A stretch of DNA of 64,000 bases, taken from Myxococcales bacterium. GTDB taxonomy: Bacteria > Myxococcota_A > Polyangia > Palsa-1104. The translations under genes were made by a program, and so were the position numbers. The stretch lies in the NCBI GenBank assembly GCA_028287105.1, contig JAQBQH010000289.1:1-64000 (forward strand), given 5' to 3'. The notes under the pieces were generated by a model, which was not told where the DNA came from, did not search any database, and worked only from the letters and a program-made list of their open reading frames with translations. This document shows positions 45,893 to 55,514 of the stretch, in pieces. The number at the start of each line of letters is the position of its first letter. Position 1 is the first letter of the stretch.

Positions 45893-47134
45893 CTATCGCA
45901 AGAGGCGCTTGAGCTCGGAGGTCAGCTCGCCCTCGCCGATGCGACGCGTCTCGCGGGTACGCATGTTGCGCACCTGAACCTCGCCGTTCTTGCGCTCGCC
46001 CTCGCCGCACAGCACCACGACCCGCGCGTGGACCTCGTCGGCGCGCGAGAGCTGCTCGGCCCAGCCGCCGTCGCCGAGGTCGACGTCGACGCGAAAGCCG
46101 CGGGCCCGCTCGGCGGCCGCCGCGCGGAACGCCCAGGCGCGCGCCGCGGTTCCCTGCGCCGCGATGAAGATCTCGCAGCCGGGCTCGAAGCTGGCGTCGG
46201 CAGGCGTCACACACGCCGCCGCGCGCACGAGGCCCAGCGTCAGCCCCACTGCCGGCGACGCGGCGCTGCCGAGCGCGGCGAGCAGGCCGTCGCGCCGCCC
46301 GCCGCGAGCCACGGCCAGGGTCGCACCGTCGGTGGCGCGGGCGCGCAGCTCCACGATCGTGCGCGCATAACGCCCGCCGCCGAACGCCAGCCGGACGTCG
46401 TCACGCGCGACGATGCCGGCCGCCTCCATCGTCGCCAGGACCGCCTCGTGATGCTTGAGCGCCGGCGTCGACACGAACTCGCGCAAGGCCGGCGCCGCCG
46501 CGGCCAGCGCGCGGCAGCCCTCTTCGTCGCAGCTGAAGAAGCGCAGCGGATCGGGCGACGCCTGGCACCGGTCACACTGTAATCCCCTGAGCTCCGCTAT
46601 CGCGGTCAGGTAGCGCTGCTGATCGCCCGGATCCCCGACGGTCGACACCACCAGCTCCGCCTCCGACAGGCCGGGGTCGGCTCCGAGCGCCAGCGCCAGC
46701 GCGCCCACCTCGGCATCGGCAGCGGGGCCGGCGCTGCCGAAGATGACCCCGCAGGTCACCTCGTAGCTGCCGAGGCGAAGGCGGCCCGCCGGCGCGGCGT
46801 CGAAGAGCAGCCCCGACATCATGCGCCGTGCGAACTGGCCGCGCTTCCCCGAGAGCGAATGCGCGCGCGCCAACGCCGCCATCCCATCCGCGCGCAGCTC
46901 CGAGCCGTCGGGCAGCGCCATCGTGGGCGCGCCGATGCGCGCGTTGTGGCCGGCCGGCTCGAGCGCCGTCGGGATCAGCTCGCGATAGCCGTGCGCGCGA
47001 AAGACGGCGAAGGCACGCCGCCCGACGAAGCGAACCTTCGCCGCCTCGTCCGGCCCGGCGTCAGACGTGGGTAGCACGCCGTGACAATACCACGGAGCCA
47101 CCAGCTGACGCGCGCCCTTGGGTGCCGACGTCAT
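45893..47134 (-). CDS. Histidyl-tRNA synthetase paralogue with lost catalytic residues
   Basis: 413 residues. The class II core is recognisable from SAPKGARQLV..., LRADGMAALAR and GGGRYARTIV, and a C-terminal anticodon-binding domain is also kept (about 310-413). In motif 2 the ATP-binding Arg of FRxE is Asp112 (FDAA), and LRPEGT is LRADGM, so amino-acid activation is unlikely. Four cysteines (C187, C190, C202, C207) in the insertion region could bind zinc. It is not HisZ, which lacks the anticodon domain. A normal hisS should exist elsewhere. The ATG lies in CATG shared with the divergent gene. Confidence 0.8.
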   Translation of the reverse strand: MTSAPKGARQLVAPWYCHGVLPTSDAGPDEAAKVRFVGRRAFAVFRAHGYRELIPTALEPAGHNARIGAPTMALPDGSELRADGMAALARAHSLSGKRGQFARRMMSGLLFDAAPAGRLRLGSYEVTCGVIFGSAGPAADAEVGALALALGADPGLSEAELVVSTVGDPGDQQRYLTAIAELRGLQCDRCQASPDPLRFFSCDEEGCRALAAAAPALREFVSTPALKHHEAVLATMEAAGIVARDDVRLAFGGGRYARTIVELRARATDGATLAVARGGRRDGLLAALGSAASPAVGLTLGLVRAAACVTPADASFEPGCEIFIAAQGTAARAWAFRAAAAERARGFRVDVDLGDGGWAEQLSRADEVHARVVVLCGEGERKNGEVQVRNMRTRETRRIGEGELTSELKRLLR

Positions 47135-48143
47135 GCTAGTGTCGCCGCCCGTGGAGCTCATCGTCAGCGACGGGGCGCAGCTCTTGCGCGACGGCCGTCC
47201 ATTCCGCTTCGTGCTCGCCAACGCCTACTATCTCGCCGACGAAGTGGGGCAGGGCGCGCGCGCGCACGCGATCGAGGCGCTCGACGCCGCCGCGACGCTC
47301 GGCCTCGCCGTCGTGCGCGCCTGGGCCTTCAACGACGATCCGCAAAAAACGAGCCGCATGCAGAACGGCCTCGGCGACGCGCACGAGCCGGGAATGCGCG
47401 CGCTCGACGAGGTGGTCGCCGAAGCGGGCCGGCGAAACCTGCGCCTCATCCTGCCGCTCCTCAATTATTGGCCGGCCTACGGCGGCCTCGCGCAGTGGCT
47501 CGCCTGGCGCGGCACGCCCGTCGCCGACGCCGATCGCGATCATCCCGAGCGCTACGCGGCCAGCTTCTATCGCGACACGCAGCTGCGCGACGCCTATCGC
47601 CACCGCGTCGAGGGGCTGCTCGATCGCCGCAACACGGTGACCGGCGCGCGGTACGGCGACGATCCGACGGTGCTCGCCTGGGAGCTCATGAACGAGCCGC
47701 GCGGCGCGCCCGACGATTGGATCGCGTTCGCCGCGGCCGTCGTGCGCGGAAGGTGCAGACAACTGGTTGCACTCGGCGACGAAGATGCGCGCGACTCGCC
47801 CGATCTCGATCTGACGTCGCTGCACTTCTATCCCGAGAAACAGTCGGCTGCGGACGACGCCGAGCGCTTCGGCAACGCCGCCATTCAGTCGGCCGCGCAC
47901 CGCGTGACGCATCCGCTCATCGTCGGGGAATTCGGCCTGCGCAACGATGGCTTGCCGCTCGCGACCCGACAATCGGCCTACCGCGCCTGGTTCGCCAGCG
48001 CCGTCGACGCGGGCGTCACCGGCATCGGTCCGTGGCTGCTCGGATACGCCGCGCGACCGCCCGCGTGGGACGAAGAGTACACGTTCTCGGTCGGGGGTGA
48101 TTACGACGCGCTGCTCCGCGCGGCCGTCGAAGATTTCTCTTAA
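47133..48143 (+). CDS. GH5-like glycoside hydrolase (mannanase-like)
   Basis: 336 residues from ATG 47133; a GTG at 47151 is an alternative that trims six residues. The (beta/alpha)8 glycosidase pattern is clear: RFVLANAYYLADE, VVRAWAFNDD, the acid/base Glu in WELMNEPRG and the nucleophile Glu in IVGEFGLRND. This matches GH5-type endo-beta-mannanases of the subgroup lacking a signal peptide. A secreted form is not evident. It is followed by the pseudokinase after 7 bases. Confidence 0.86.
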   Translation: MLVSPPVELIVSDGAQLLRDGRPFRFVLANAYYLADEVGQGARAHAIEALDAAATLGLAVVRAWAFNDDPQKTSRMQNGLGDAHEPGMRALDEVVAEAGRRNLRLILPLLNYWPAYGGLAQWLAWRGTPVADADRDHPERYAASFYRDTQLRDAYRHRVEGLLDRRNTVTGARYGDDPTVLAWELMNEPRGAPDDWIAFAAAVVRGRCRQLVALGDEDARDSPDLDLTSLHFYPEKQSAADDAERFGNAAIQSAAHRVTHPLIVGEFGLRNDGLPLATRQSAYRAWFASAVDAGVTGIGPWLLGYAARPPAWDEEYTFSVGGDYDALLRAAVEDFS

Positions 48144-48150
48144 AAGTTTT

Positions 48151-49986
48151 GTGGCCCCAACCATCGATCTCGAAGGTCCGGCCGTGGTACCAATTGCGCG
48201 AATGGGGGAGCGCAGAACGCTAGGGCGCTTCGTGTGCGGGGAGCGGGTCGCGAGCGGCCCGATAGGTGCTCTCCATCGCGCGCGAGTGTACGGCGACGCG
48301 GGGTTCGAAAAGGACTTCGCGCTCCTCGTCGTCGACGGCAAGCTGTCGCGTGATCGCGGCTCGCTGGGGCGGCTGGTGCGCGCGGCCAACGGCTGGGCGC
48401 GGCTGAACTACCCGCGCATCGCGCACGCGCATGAGCTCGGCGTCGAGGACGACACCTATTACCTCGTCAGCGATTGGCTGCGCGCCGCCACCGTCGGCGC
48501 GCTGACCGTCGACGGACCGCTGCCGGTCGACATCGCGCTGCTGCTCGCGGCGGACATCGCCGACGCGGTGGCGCACGCGCATGCGCGCCAGGACCTCGTC
48601 GCCGGCGGCATCCTGCATCTCGGGCTGTGCCCCGAGACGGTGCTGATCGACGCCGCCGGCAACGTCACGGTGCGCGACTTCGGGCTGCTCGCGGCGCGCA
48701 TCACGCCCAACTGGGCCGACGACGATCGACTCGTCTATGTGCTGCGCTACTGCGCGCCCGAGGTGCAGGAGGGCGGGATCGTCGACGTGCGCGCCGATGT
48801 CTTCGCGCTCGGCGCGCTCTTGTTCGAGCTGCTCACCGGACATCCGGCGTTCGGCGGCACACGCGCGCGCGACATCGCCGCGCAGGTGCAGGCGTCGCCA
48901 CCGTCGCTGACCGGGGTTCCGGCGGCGGTGGGGCCGCTTCTGGCGCGCGCGCTCGAGGCGCGGGCGGCGGCGCGGCTGCCGTCGCTGACCGAGCTGCGCA
49001 CGCAGGCGCTGGCGCTGCTCGGCGATCGCGCTTTAGCGGCGCGCGCGGCGCTGGTCGAGCGCATCAAGCCGCGGCTGCCGGCGGACGTCGCCCGACCCTC
49101 GCCGCTCGACGTCGCCGCCGAGGCCGAGCCCGCCGGCGCAGCGATCGGCGTATCGAGCGCCGTACGCGCCATCACGATCGCCGACGACTACTTCAACGCC
49201 CCGCTGAGCTCCGCCGCCGCCGACCCTCTTCCACTGCCGCCGCCGCCTTCGATGATCCCGTCGACGCTCTCCGATGGAGCGCGGCCGATGTGGGGCGGGC
49301 GTCCGCTGCTCCAGCCGTCGCAGCTCACGGTGTGGGACCCGCCGTCGACGACGGCGACGACCACGCTCGACGCCCTTCGGCGCAAGCGGAGCAAGGGTTG
49401 GCTGCGCGCGGCCGTGCCGCTGGCGCTCCTCTTTGCCGTCGGTGGCGCGGCGCTGGTCTGGCAACGCGTCGAGCACAACCGCGACCGCATGCGGGCCGCC
49501 GAGCGCACTACCGCAGAAGCGCACCGCGCGCCACCGACGCCGCCGCCGACCCGCGTCGCCTCGACGCCGCCGGGCGCGCAGATCTACGTCGACGGCGTCG
49601 CGTTCGGCCAGACCCCGGTCAGCCTCGCGCTCGAGAACGGCGAGCACAAGATCGTCCTCGTCGCCGAGGGCATGTCGCTGTGGCGCGGGCCCGTCGACGC
49701 CGGCGCCAGCATCGATGCCCAGCTCGTGCCGGCGCACCTGCCGGCGACGCTCGAGGGCGAAGCCGGCCTCAAGCTGGTGTGCAAGCAGCCGGGCCTCTTT
49801 CGCGTGTTCGTCGACGGCGTCGACACCGGCCGCACCTGCCCCGTCGAGGAGCGCATCGCCATGACGCCGGGCGCGCACAAGCTGGCGCTCTACGCCCCGC
49901 GTGGCGACCGCAACGTCGACGTGCAGCGGCCGGTCGTGGTCAAGGATCGCGGCTCTTCGACGCGCATTATATTAGAAGACGAATGA
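48151..49986 (+). CDS. Pseudokinase with transmembrane helix and PEGA domain
   Basis: 611 residues if GTG 48151 is used; ATG 48202 would remove 17. The N-terminal Hanks-kinase fold (about 28-300) keeps DFG and APE (RYCAPEV) but the catalytic HRD is HLG (HLGLCPET), and the Gly loop and its Lys are also degenerate, so it should not phosphorylate. A long linker leads to a transmembrane helix (about 415-435), then a PEGA beta-sandwich (ASTPPGAQIYVDGVAFGQTP) outside, with a second PEGA-like segment near the end. Probably a scaffold or receptor. Its stop overlaps the next small gene (ATGA). Confidence 0.85.
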   Translation: MAPTIDLEGPAVVPIARMGERRTLGRFVCGERVASGPIGALHRARVYGDAGFEKDFALLVVDGKLSRDRGSLGRLVRAANGWARLNYPRIAHAHELGVEDDTYYLVSDWLRAATVGALTVDGPLPVDIALLLAADIADAVAHAHARQDLVAGGILHLGLCPETVLIDAAGNVTVRDFGLLAARITPNWADDDRLVYVLRYCAPEVQEGGIVDVRADVFALGALLFELLTGHPAFGGTRARDIAAQVQASPPSLTGVPAAVGPLLARALEARAAARLPSLTELRTQALALLGDRALAARAALVERIKPRLPADVARPSPLDVAAEAEPAGAAIGVSSAVRAITIADDYFNAPLSSAAADPLPLPPPPSMIPSTLSDGARPMWGGRPLLQPSQLTVWDPPSTTATTTLDALRRKRSKGWLRAAVPLALLFAVGGAALVWQRVEHNRDRMRAAERTTAEAHRAPPTPPPTRVASTPPGAQIYVDGVAFGQTPVSLALENGEHKIVLVAEGMSLWRGPVDAGASIDAQLVPAHLPATLEGEAGLKLVCKQPGLFRVFVDGVDTGRTCPVEERIAMTPGAHKLALYAPRGDRNVDVQRPVVVKDRGSSTRIILEDE

Positions 49987-50156
49987 CCGAGATCATCCTG
50001 CTCGTCGTCGTCGCGGTGCTGATCGCGGGCTTTTCCTATCTGACCAACGCCGGATTCGGCGATCGCAAGCCGAAGGAGCTCAGGGAGAAGGAAAAAGCGC
50101 GCGCGAAGGCTCAGGCCTCGGCTGCGGCCGACGACGCTCCGCCGCCGCACAAGTAG
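49983..50156 (+). CDS. Small single-helix membrane protein
   Basis: 57 residues. Helix in [20 protein letters not shown], then a highly charged Lys/Glu/Ala tail. The ATG overlaps the pseudokinase stop (ATGA), supporting translation. The 3' end overlaps the convergent pyrB end by 46 bases. Likely works with the membrane pseudokinase, on position alone. Confidence 0.6.
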   Translation: MTEIILLVVVAVLIAGFSYLTNAGFGDRKPKELREKEKARAKAQASAAADDAPPPHK

Positions 50157-51043
50157 AGCAGCGCCATGCGCACGGCCACGCCGTAGGCCACCTGGTCGAG
50201 GATCACGCTGCGTGCGCCGTCGGCGACCGCCGGGTCGAGCTCCACGCCGCGATTGATGGGTCCCGGATGCATGACGATGGCGTCGGGCTTGAGCGTCGCC
50301 GCCAGCCGCGGGCCGAGGCCGAAGTAGCGGCTGTACTCCCGCGTGTTGGGAAAGAGGCCCGCGCCGCCGAGCCGCTCGAGCTGGATGCGCAGCATCATGA
50401 CCACGTCGGCCCCTTCGACGGCGGGCTCGACGCGCTCGAAGACGGTGGCGCCCATCTCCTCGATGCCGACGGGCAGCATGGTGCGCGGTCCGGCGACGCG
50501 GACGTGCGCGCCCAGCTTGGTGAGCGCCAGGATGTCCGAGCGCGCCACGCGCGAGTGGGCGATGTCGCCGACGATGGCGACGGTGAGCCCGGCGACCTTG
50601 CCCTTGTGCTTGCGGATGGTCGCCGCGTCGAGGAGCGCCTGCGTGGGGTGCTCGTGCGTGCCGTCGCCGGCGTTGATGACCGCGGCGTCGACGTGCTTGG
50701 CGATGAAGTGCGGCGCGCCCGACGACGAATGGCGCAGCACGATGACGTCGGGCGCCATCGCCTGCAGGTTCTTGGCGGTGTCGAGGAGCGTCTCGCCCTT
50801 GGTCGTCGACGACGTCGAGCCGGAGATGTTGACCGCGTCGGCCGAGAGGCGCTTGGCCGCGATCTCGAACGAAGTGCGCGTGCGCGTCGAGGCCTCGAGG
50901 AACAGGTTGATGACGGTCTTGCCGCGCAGGGTCGGCACCTTCTTGATCGGGCGCGTGTTGATCTCGGCGAAGGTGTCGGCGAGATCGAGGATCTTGGTGA
51001 TCTCGGCGACGCTGAGACCCTCGATCCCGAGCAGATGCTTCAT
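50111..51043 (-). CDS. pyrB: Aspartate carbamoyltransferase catalytic subunit
   Basis: 310 residues. [17 protein letters not shown] carries the carbamoyl-phosphate motif STRTRTS. Also present are [14 protein letters not shown] (as [12 protein letters not shown]), [16 protein letters not shown] and [12 protein letters not shown]. It makes N-carbamoyl-aspartate in pyrimidine synthesis; no pyrI regulatory chain is adjacent. The start overlaps the pyrR stop (ATGA). Confidence 0.97.
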   Translation of the reverse strand: MKHLLGIEGLSVAEITKILDLADTFAEINTRPIKKVPTLRGKTVINLFLEASTRTRTSFEIAAKRLSADAVNISGSTSSTTKGETLLDTAKNLQAMAPDVIVLRHSSSGAPHFIAKHVDAAVINAGDGTHEHPTQALLDAATIRKHKGKVAGLTVAIVGDIAHSRVARSDILALTKLGAHVRVAGPRTMLPVGIEEMGATVFERVEPAVEGADVVMMLRIQLERLGGAGLFPNTREYSRYFGLGPRLAATLKPDAIVMHPGPINRGVELDPAVADGARSVILDQVAYGVAVRMALLYLCGGGASSAAAEA

Positions 51044-51576
51044 GGCTTCTCCCGGAGCACGGCGCGGTCCCGCCCGTCGAGGATCACCTTGACCGACTGC
51101 TGGCGGGTGGTCTCGACCTTGAGCCCGACGTAGTCGGGTTGGATGGGGAGCTCGCGATGGCCGCGGTCGACCAGCACCGCGAGCTGCACCGCGCGCGGGC
51201 GGCCGAAGTCCATGAGCGCGTCGAGCGCGGCGCGGATGGTGCGGCCGGTGTAGAGCACGTCGTCGACGAGGATGATGGTCTTGCCGGCGGCGGCGTTGCC
51301 CGGCAGCGTCGTCGTGCCGACCTCCGGTTTCGGCAGCCCTTCGAAGACGTCATCGCGATAGAGCGTGATATCGATGGCGCCGACTTTTGCTTCGACTTCG
51401 CCGGCGTCGGCGATGAAGGCCGCCAGCCGCTCGGCCAGGGGCACGCCCGCGGTGCGGATGCCGACGAGCACCACCTCACCGACGGCGGCGTTGCGCTCGA
51501 CGATCTCGTGCGCGATGCGTTTGAGCGCGCGGCTGATGCCCGCTTGATCGAGCAGCTCGCGCTTCTCGATCAGCAT
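51040..51576 (-). CDS. pyrR: PyrR bifunctional pyrimidine regulator / uracil phosphoribosyltransferase
   Basis: 178 residues. The PRPP-binding loop [21 protein letters not shown] is intact, with [14 protein letters not shown] and YRDDVFEG matching PyrR. It binds pyr mRNA in response to UMP to control transcription or translation, and can have uracil phosphoribosyltransferase activity. It heads the leftward pyrR-pyrB unit. I did not find a clear anti-antiterminator in the short gap before it (51577-51656). Confidence 0.95.
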   Translation of the reverse strand: MLIEKRELLDQAGISRALKRIAHEIVERNAAVGEVVLVGIRTAGVPLAERLAAFIADAGEVEAKVGAIDITLYRDDVFEGLPKPEVGTTTLPGNAAAGKTIILVDDVLYTGRTIRAALDALMDFGRPRAVQLAVLVDRGHRELPIQPDYVGLKVETTRQQSVKVILDGRDRAVLREKP

Positions 51577-51656
51577 GGGCGGCAACCTGGGCGGCGGGAC
51601 GTGCAGCACCGGCAAAGCTCGCTCACGGCGGCCTTTGGTACTACACTGCGCTCGGC

Positions 51657-52382
51657 ATGTCCACCGCCGGCATCATCCTCATCGGCGACGAGATCCTCTC
51701 CGGCAAGGTCCGCGACGAGAACGCCCTCTTCTTGGTAGGCGAGCTGCGCGGCCTCGGCGTCCACCTGCGCAAGATCGTCGTCATCCCCGATGTGCTCGAC
51801 GAGATCTCGACGACCGTCGCCAGCTGCGCGGCCGCGTTCGATCATGTCTTCACCTCGGGCGGTGTCGGGCCGACGCACGACGATCTGACCATGGAAGGCG
51901 TGGCGCGGGCGTTCGGCGCCAAGGTGATCCGCCATCCGGAGCTCGAGGCGCTCCTCCGCGGCTACTACGGCGAGCGGCTGCAGGAGCGCAACCTGCGCAT
52001 GGCCGACGTGCCCGACGGCGCCCACTTCGTCCAGGGCGACGCCACGCCCGGCTGGCCGGTGGTCGCCATGCGCAACGTGTACATCCTGCCCGGCGTGCCG
52101 GAGCTGTTCCGCCGCAAATTCCAATCGATCAAGGAGCAATTCCGCGACGGTCCGTTCCACCTGCGCCAGGTGTTCACGACCTCGGAGGAGGGGCACATCG
52201 CCCATGAGCTCGACCGCATCGTCGCGGCCTACGCGGCGGTCCAGGTCGGCAGCTACCCGACGTTCTCGTCGCCGGACTACAAGGTCAAGGTCACCATCGA
52301 GGGCAAGGACGCCGAGGCGGTGCGCGCCGCGTGCGACGATCTCGTCCGGGCGCTCGGGCAGTCGGTCCTCCGCGTCGAATGA
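51657..52382 (+). CDS. CinA-like molybdopterin-binding domain protein
   Basis: 241 residues. The MoCF_biosynth-type N-terminal domain shows [40 protein letters not shown] and the substrate-site PGVPELF. It corresponds to the COG1058 part of CinA without the C-terminal amidase domain, so is probably an ADP-ribose or NAD-related pyrophosphatase, not a full CinA. It starts 80 bases from the divergent pyrR and is followed by pyrC 49 bases later. Confidence 0.88.
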   Translation: MSTAGIILIGDEILSGKVRDENALFLVGELRGLGVHLRKIVVIPDVLDEISTTVASCAAAFDHVFTSGGVGPTHDDLTMEGVARAFGAKVIRHPELEALLRGYYGERLQERNLRMADVPDGAHFVQGDATPGWPVVAMRNVYILPGVPELFRRKFQSIKEQFRDGPFHLRQVFTTSEEGHIAHELDRIVAAYAAVQVGSYPTFSSPDYKVKVTIEGKDAEAVRAACDDLVRALGQSVLRVE

Positions 52383-52431
52383 GCGCGTACTAGCTCTTGC
52401 GCAAACGGCCGGGCGTAGGTACACATTCGGC

Positions 52432-53733
52432 GTGCCCGCGGCACTCCTCTTGAAGGGCGGGCGGGTCATCGATCCCGCCGGCGAAATCGACAAAGTCACC
52501 GACGTGTTGATCGAGGACGGCGTGGTCAAAGCCGTCGAGGCCGGCGCGCGGGTCGACGGAGCGCGCGTCATCGACTGCGCCGGCAAGGTCGTCACGCCCG
52601 GCTTCATCGATCTGCACGTGCACCTGCGCGAGCCGGGCCACGAGTACAAAGAGGACATCGCGTCGGGCGCGCGGGCGGCCGCGGCGGGCGGCTTCACGAC
52701 CGTCTGCTGCATGCCCAACACCAACCCGCCCAACGACAACCGTTCGGTCACCGACCTCATCGTGCGGCGCGCGCGCGAGGCGGCCATCGTGCGCGTGCTG
52801 CCCATCGGCGCCATCTCCAAGGGGCTCAAGGGCGAGTCGCTGGCCGAGATGGGCGAGATGAAGGACGCCGGCATCATCGCCGTCAGCGACGACGGAATGC
52901 CGGTCATGAACGCCGATCTGATGCGGCGCGCGCTCGAGTACGCCCGCACCTTCGGGCTGTGTGTCGTGCAGCACGCCGAGGACAAGCAGCTGGCGCAGGG
53001 CGGCGTGATGAACGAGGGGCCGGCGGCGACGCGCGCCGGGCTGCGCGGACAGCCGCCCGCGGCCGAGTCGGTCATGGTGGCGCGCGATCTCGAGCTGGTC
53101 GAGTGGACGGGCGCCCGCTATCACGTGGCGCACATCTCGACGGCAGCGTCGGTGCGGGCGGTGCGCGAGGCCAAGCGGCGCGGGCTGCGCGTGACGGCGG
53201 AGGTGACGCCGCATCACCTGACGCTCACCGACGTCGCCTGCTGCTCGTACGACACGGCGACCAAGTGCGCGCCGCCCTTGCGCTCGGAGGCCGACAAGCA
53301 GGCGCTGCGCGAGGCGCTCGCCGACGGCACCATCGATTGCATCGCGACCGATCACGCGCCGCACCAGGCGCAGGAGAAAGACGTCGAGTTCGATCAGGCG
53401 GCCTTCGGCATGCTCGGCCTCGAGACGGCGCTGGGCCTCGGGCTCAAGCTGGTCGACGACAAGGTGCTGACGCTGGCGACGCTGATTCGCCGGCTCACCG
53501 TCGGCGCGGCGCAGGTGTTCGAGCTGCCGGGCGGGACGCTGCGCGCAGGCGCGGCCGCGGACGTGACCATCTTCGATCCGGCCGCGGTCTACAAAGTGGA
53601 TCCGGCGACCTTTCGCTCGAAGTCGCGCAACTCGCCGTTCCGCGGCTGGGAGCTGCGCGGGCGGGTGACGCACACCATCGTCGCGGGGCAGCTGGTGTTC
53701 GACTACGGCTCCGAGGAGGTCGCGCGTGGCTGA
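52432..53733 (+). CDS. pyrC: Dihydroorotase (multifunctional-complex type)
   Basis: 433 residues, GTG start. Amidohydrolase motifs: [11 protein letters not shown], the metal site [36 protein letters not shown], and [10 protein letters not shown]. The final [13 protein letters not shown] is family-typical. It interconverts carbamoyl-aspartate and dihydroorotate. The eight-base overlap with carA places both in the same operon. Confidence 0.96.
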   Translation: MPAALLLKGGRVIDPAGEIDKVTDVLIEDGVVKAVEAGARVDGARVIDCAGKVVTPGFIDLHVHLREPGHEYKEDIASGARAAAAGGFTTVCCMPNTNPPNDNRSVTDLIVRRAREAAIVRVLPIGAISKGLKGESLAEMGEMKDAGIIAVSDDGMPVMNADLMRRALEYARTFGLCVVQHAEDKQLAQGGVMNEGPAATRAGLRGQPPAAESVMVARDLELVEWTGARYHVAHISTAASVRAVREAKRRGLRVTAEVTPHHLTLTDVACCSYDTATKCAPPLRSEADKQALREALADGTIDCIATDHAPHQAQEKDVEFDQAAFGMLGLETALGLGLKLVDDKVLTLATLIRRLTVGAAQVFELPGGTLRAGAAADVTIFDPAAVYKVDPATFRSKSRNSPFRGWELRGRVTHTIVAGQLVFDYGSEEVARG

Positions 53734-54874
53734 TCTAGCGCGACTGGCGCTCGAGGACGGCACGGTCGTGCGCGGCCGCGCATTCGGCGCGCGCATCGCC
53801 GACGACAGCGGCGAAGGCGCGGGCGAGGTGGTCTTCAACACCGCGCTCACCGGCTACCAGGAGGTCGTGACCGATCCGTCGTATCGCGGGCAGATCGTGG
53901 TCATGACCGCGCCGGAGATCGGCAACACCGGCTGGAACGAAGAGGACCTCGAGTCGCCGCGGCCGTGGCTGTCGGGCTACGTCGTGCGCGAGCTGTCGCC
54001 GGTGGTCAGCAACTGGCGCTCGCAGACGACGCTCGACCGCGTGCTGGCCGAGGCGGGCGTGCCCGGCATCGAGGGCGTCGACACGCGCGCGCTCACGCAG
54101 AAGCTGCGCGATCAAGGCGCCATGCGCGGGATCATCACCACCCTCGCCGTCGACAAGTGCTCGGACGCGGCGCTCGTCGAGCGGGTCAAGCGCACGGCCG
54201 GGCTCGAAGGGCGCGACCTCGTTCGCGAGGTCACCTCGGCGGCCACGTACGGTTGGGAAGAGGGCAGCTGGCAGCACGCGCAGGACACGGCGGCGCGCCG
54301 CTCGCCCGACAAGCACGTCGTCGCCTACGACTTCGGGATGAAGCGCAACATCCTACGCAAGCTGGTCGACTCGGGCTGCCGCGTCACCGTCGTGCCGGCG
54401 ACGACGAGCGCCGCCGAGGTCCTGGCGCTCCGTCCCGACGGCGTCTTCCTCTCCAACGGCCCCGGCGATCCGGCCGCGGTCACCTACGCCGCCGAGGCGT
54501 GCCGGCAGATCGTCGAGAAGAAGGTGCCGCTCTTCGGCATCTGCCTCGGCCATCAGATCCTCGGGCTGGCGCTCGGCGGCTCGACCTACAAGCTCAAGTT
54601 CGGCCATCACGGCGCCAACTGTCCGGTCATGGATCTGTCGACGCGCAAGGTCGAGATCACGTCGCAGAACCACGGCTTCGCGGTCGACGTCGAGTCGCTG
54701 CGCGGCAAGGCCGAGCTCAGCCACGTCAACTTGAACGACAACACCGTCGAGGGCATGCGGCTCGGCGACCGGCCGGCGTTCAGCGTGCAATATCACCCGG
54801 AGGCGTCGCCGGGGCCGCACGACGCGTCGTACCTGTTCGACCGCTTCATGGCGCTCATCGAGAAGCATCGGTGA
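53726..54874 (+). CDS. carA: Carbamoyl-phosphate synthase small (glutaminase) subunit
   Basis: 382 residues. N-terminal CPSase_sm domain ([22 protein letters not shown]) then a class I glutamine amidotransferase with the nucleophile in [16 protein letters not shown], the His in [12 protein letters not shown] and the Glu nearby. It supplies ammonia to the large subunit. carB is not in the window; it may lie elsewhere. It overlaps pyrC by eight bases and a GAGGAGG Shine-Dalgarno for the next gene lies right after its stop. Confidence 0.97.
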   Translation: MADLARLALEDGTVVRGRAFGARIADDSGEGAGEVVFNTALTGYQEVVTDPSYRGQIVVMTAPEIGNTGWNEEDLESPRPWLSGYVVRELSPVVSNWRSQTTLDRVLAEAGVPGIEGVDTRALTQKLRDQGAMRGIITTLAVDKCSDAALVERVKRTAGLEGRDLVREVTSAATYGWEEGSWQHAQDTAARRSPDKHVVAYDFGMKRNILRKLVDSGCRVTVVPATTSAAEVLALRPDGVFLSNGPGDPAAVTYAAEACRQIVEKKVPLFGICLGHQILGLALGGSTYKLKFGHHGANCPVMDLSTRKVEITSQNHGFAVDVESLRGKAELSHVNLNDNTVEGMRLGDRPAFSVQYHPEASPGPHDASYLFDRFMALIEKHR

Positions 54875-54884
54875 GGAGGCGGTC

Positions 54885-55514
54885 GTGAGCGTGCTGGCCG
54901 GGCTGCTCGACCGCGTCGTCGCCTACGCCGCGCGCGACGAGGCCGAGACGGTCAAGGCGCGCGAAGAGTGGGCGGAGAGGGCGGGGCGCGTCTTCGACGA
55001 CGACTTTTTGTACGAGGAGCGCACCACCGCGTTTCTCGAGTGGTATGCGCTCGAGCGGCCGCTGGCCGACGGACGCGCACCGGCGCTGCGCTTCCTCGCC
55101 GACGAGAAGCTCGACGACAAAGAGGGCCAGTGGGTGCACGCGCTGGCGACCTCGCATCGCTCGCTGTTCGAGGTGCGCAAGGTCGACGACGGGATCATCC
55201 TGCTCGACGATCTCCTCGGCGGTGGCGAGTTCGCGGTGACCGAGCGGCGGCGCCTGCCCGGTGTCGAGGAGCACGAGATCTTCGAGGCGCGCCTCATCGC
55301 CAACGTCATGACGCCGCCGGAGATCCTGTTCACGCGCGCGTTCCAGTTCCATCCGCGCGAGGCGCGCGCCGAGCTCAAGCGCCACGCCGAAAAGGCGCGC
55401 AAGGCGGGCGAGCCGCGCGCCGAGACGCTGTTCCGCCTCTTGCTGCTGCGCTTGAAGGCGGTGCGCTACAAGCACGTCACCGCCGACAAGATCTACAAAG
55501 AAGAAGGCGGGTGA
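54885..55514 (+). CDS. Conserved-looking protein of unknown function
   Basis: 209 residues, GTG start with a strong Shine-Dalgarno GAGGAGG. Charged and helical, without membrane segment or signal. A central stretch of short beta strands (SHRSLFEVRKVDDGIILLDDLL) and a basic helical C terminus are visible. It resembles uncharacterised myxobacterial proteins but I cannot name a domain. The stop overlaps the next start (GTGA). Confidence 0.75.
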   Translation: MSVLAGLLDRVVAYAARDEAETVKAREEWAERAGRVFDDDFLYEERTTAFLEWYALERPLADGRAPALRFLADEKLDDKEGQWVHALATSHRSLFEVRKVDDGIILLDDLLGGGEFAVTERRRLPGVEEHEIFEARLIANVMTPPEILFTRAFQFHPREARAELKRHAEKARKAGEPRAETLFRLLLLRLKAVRYKHVTADKIYKEEGG

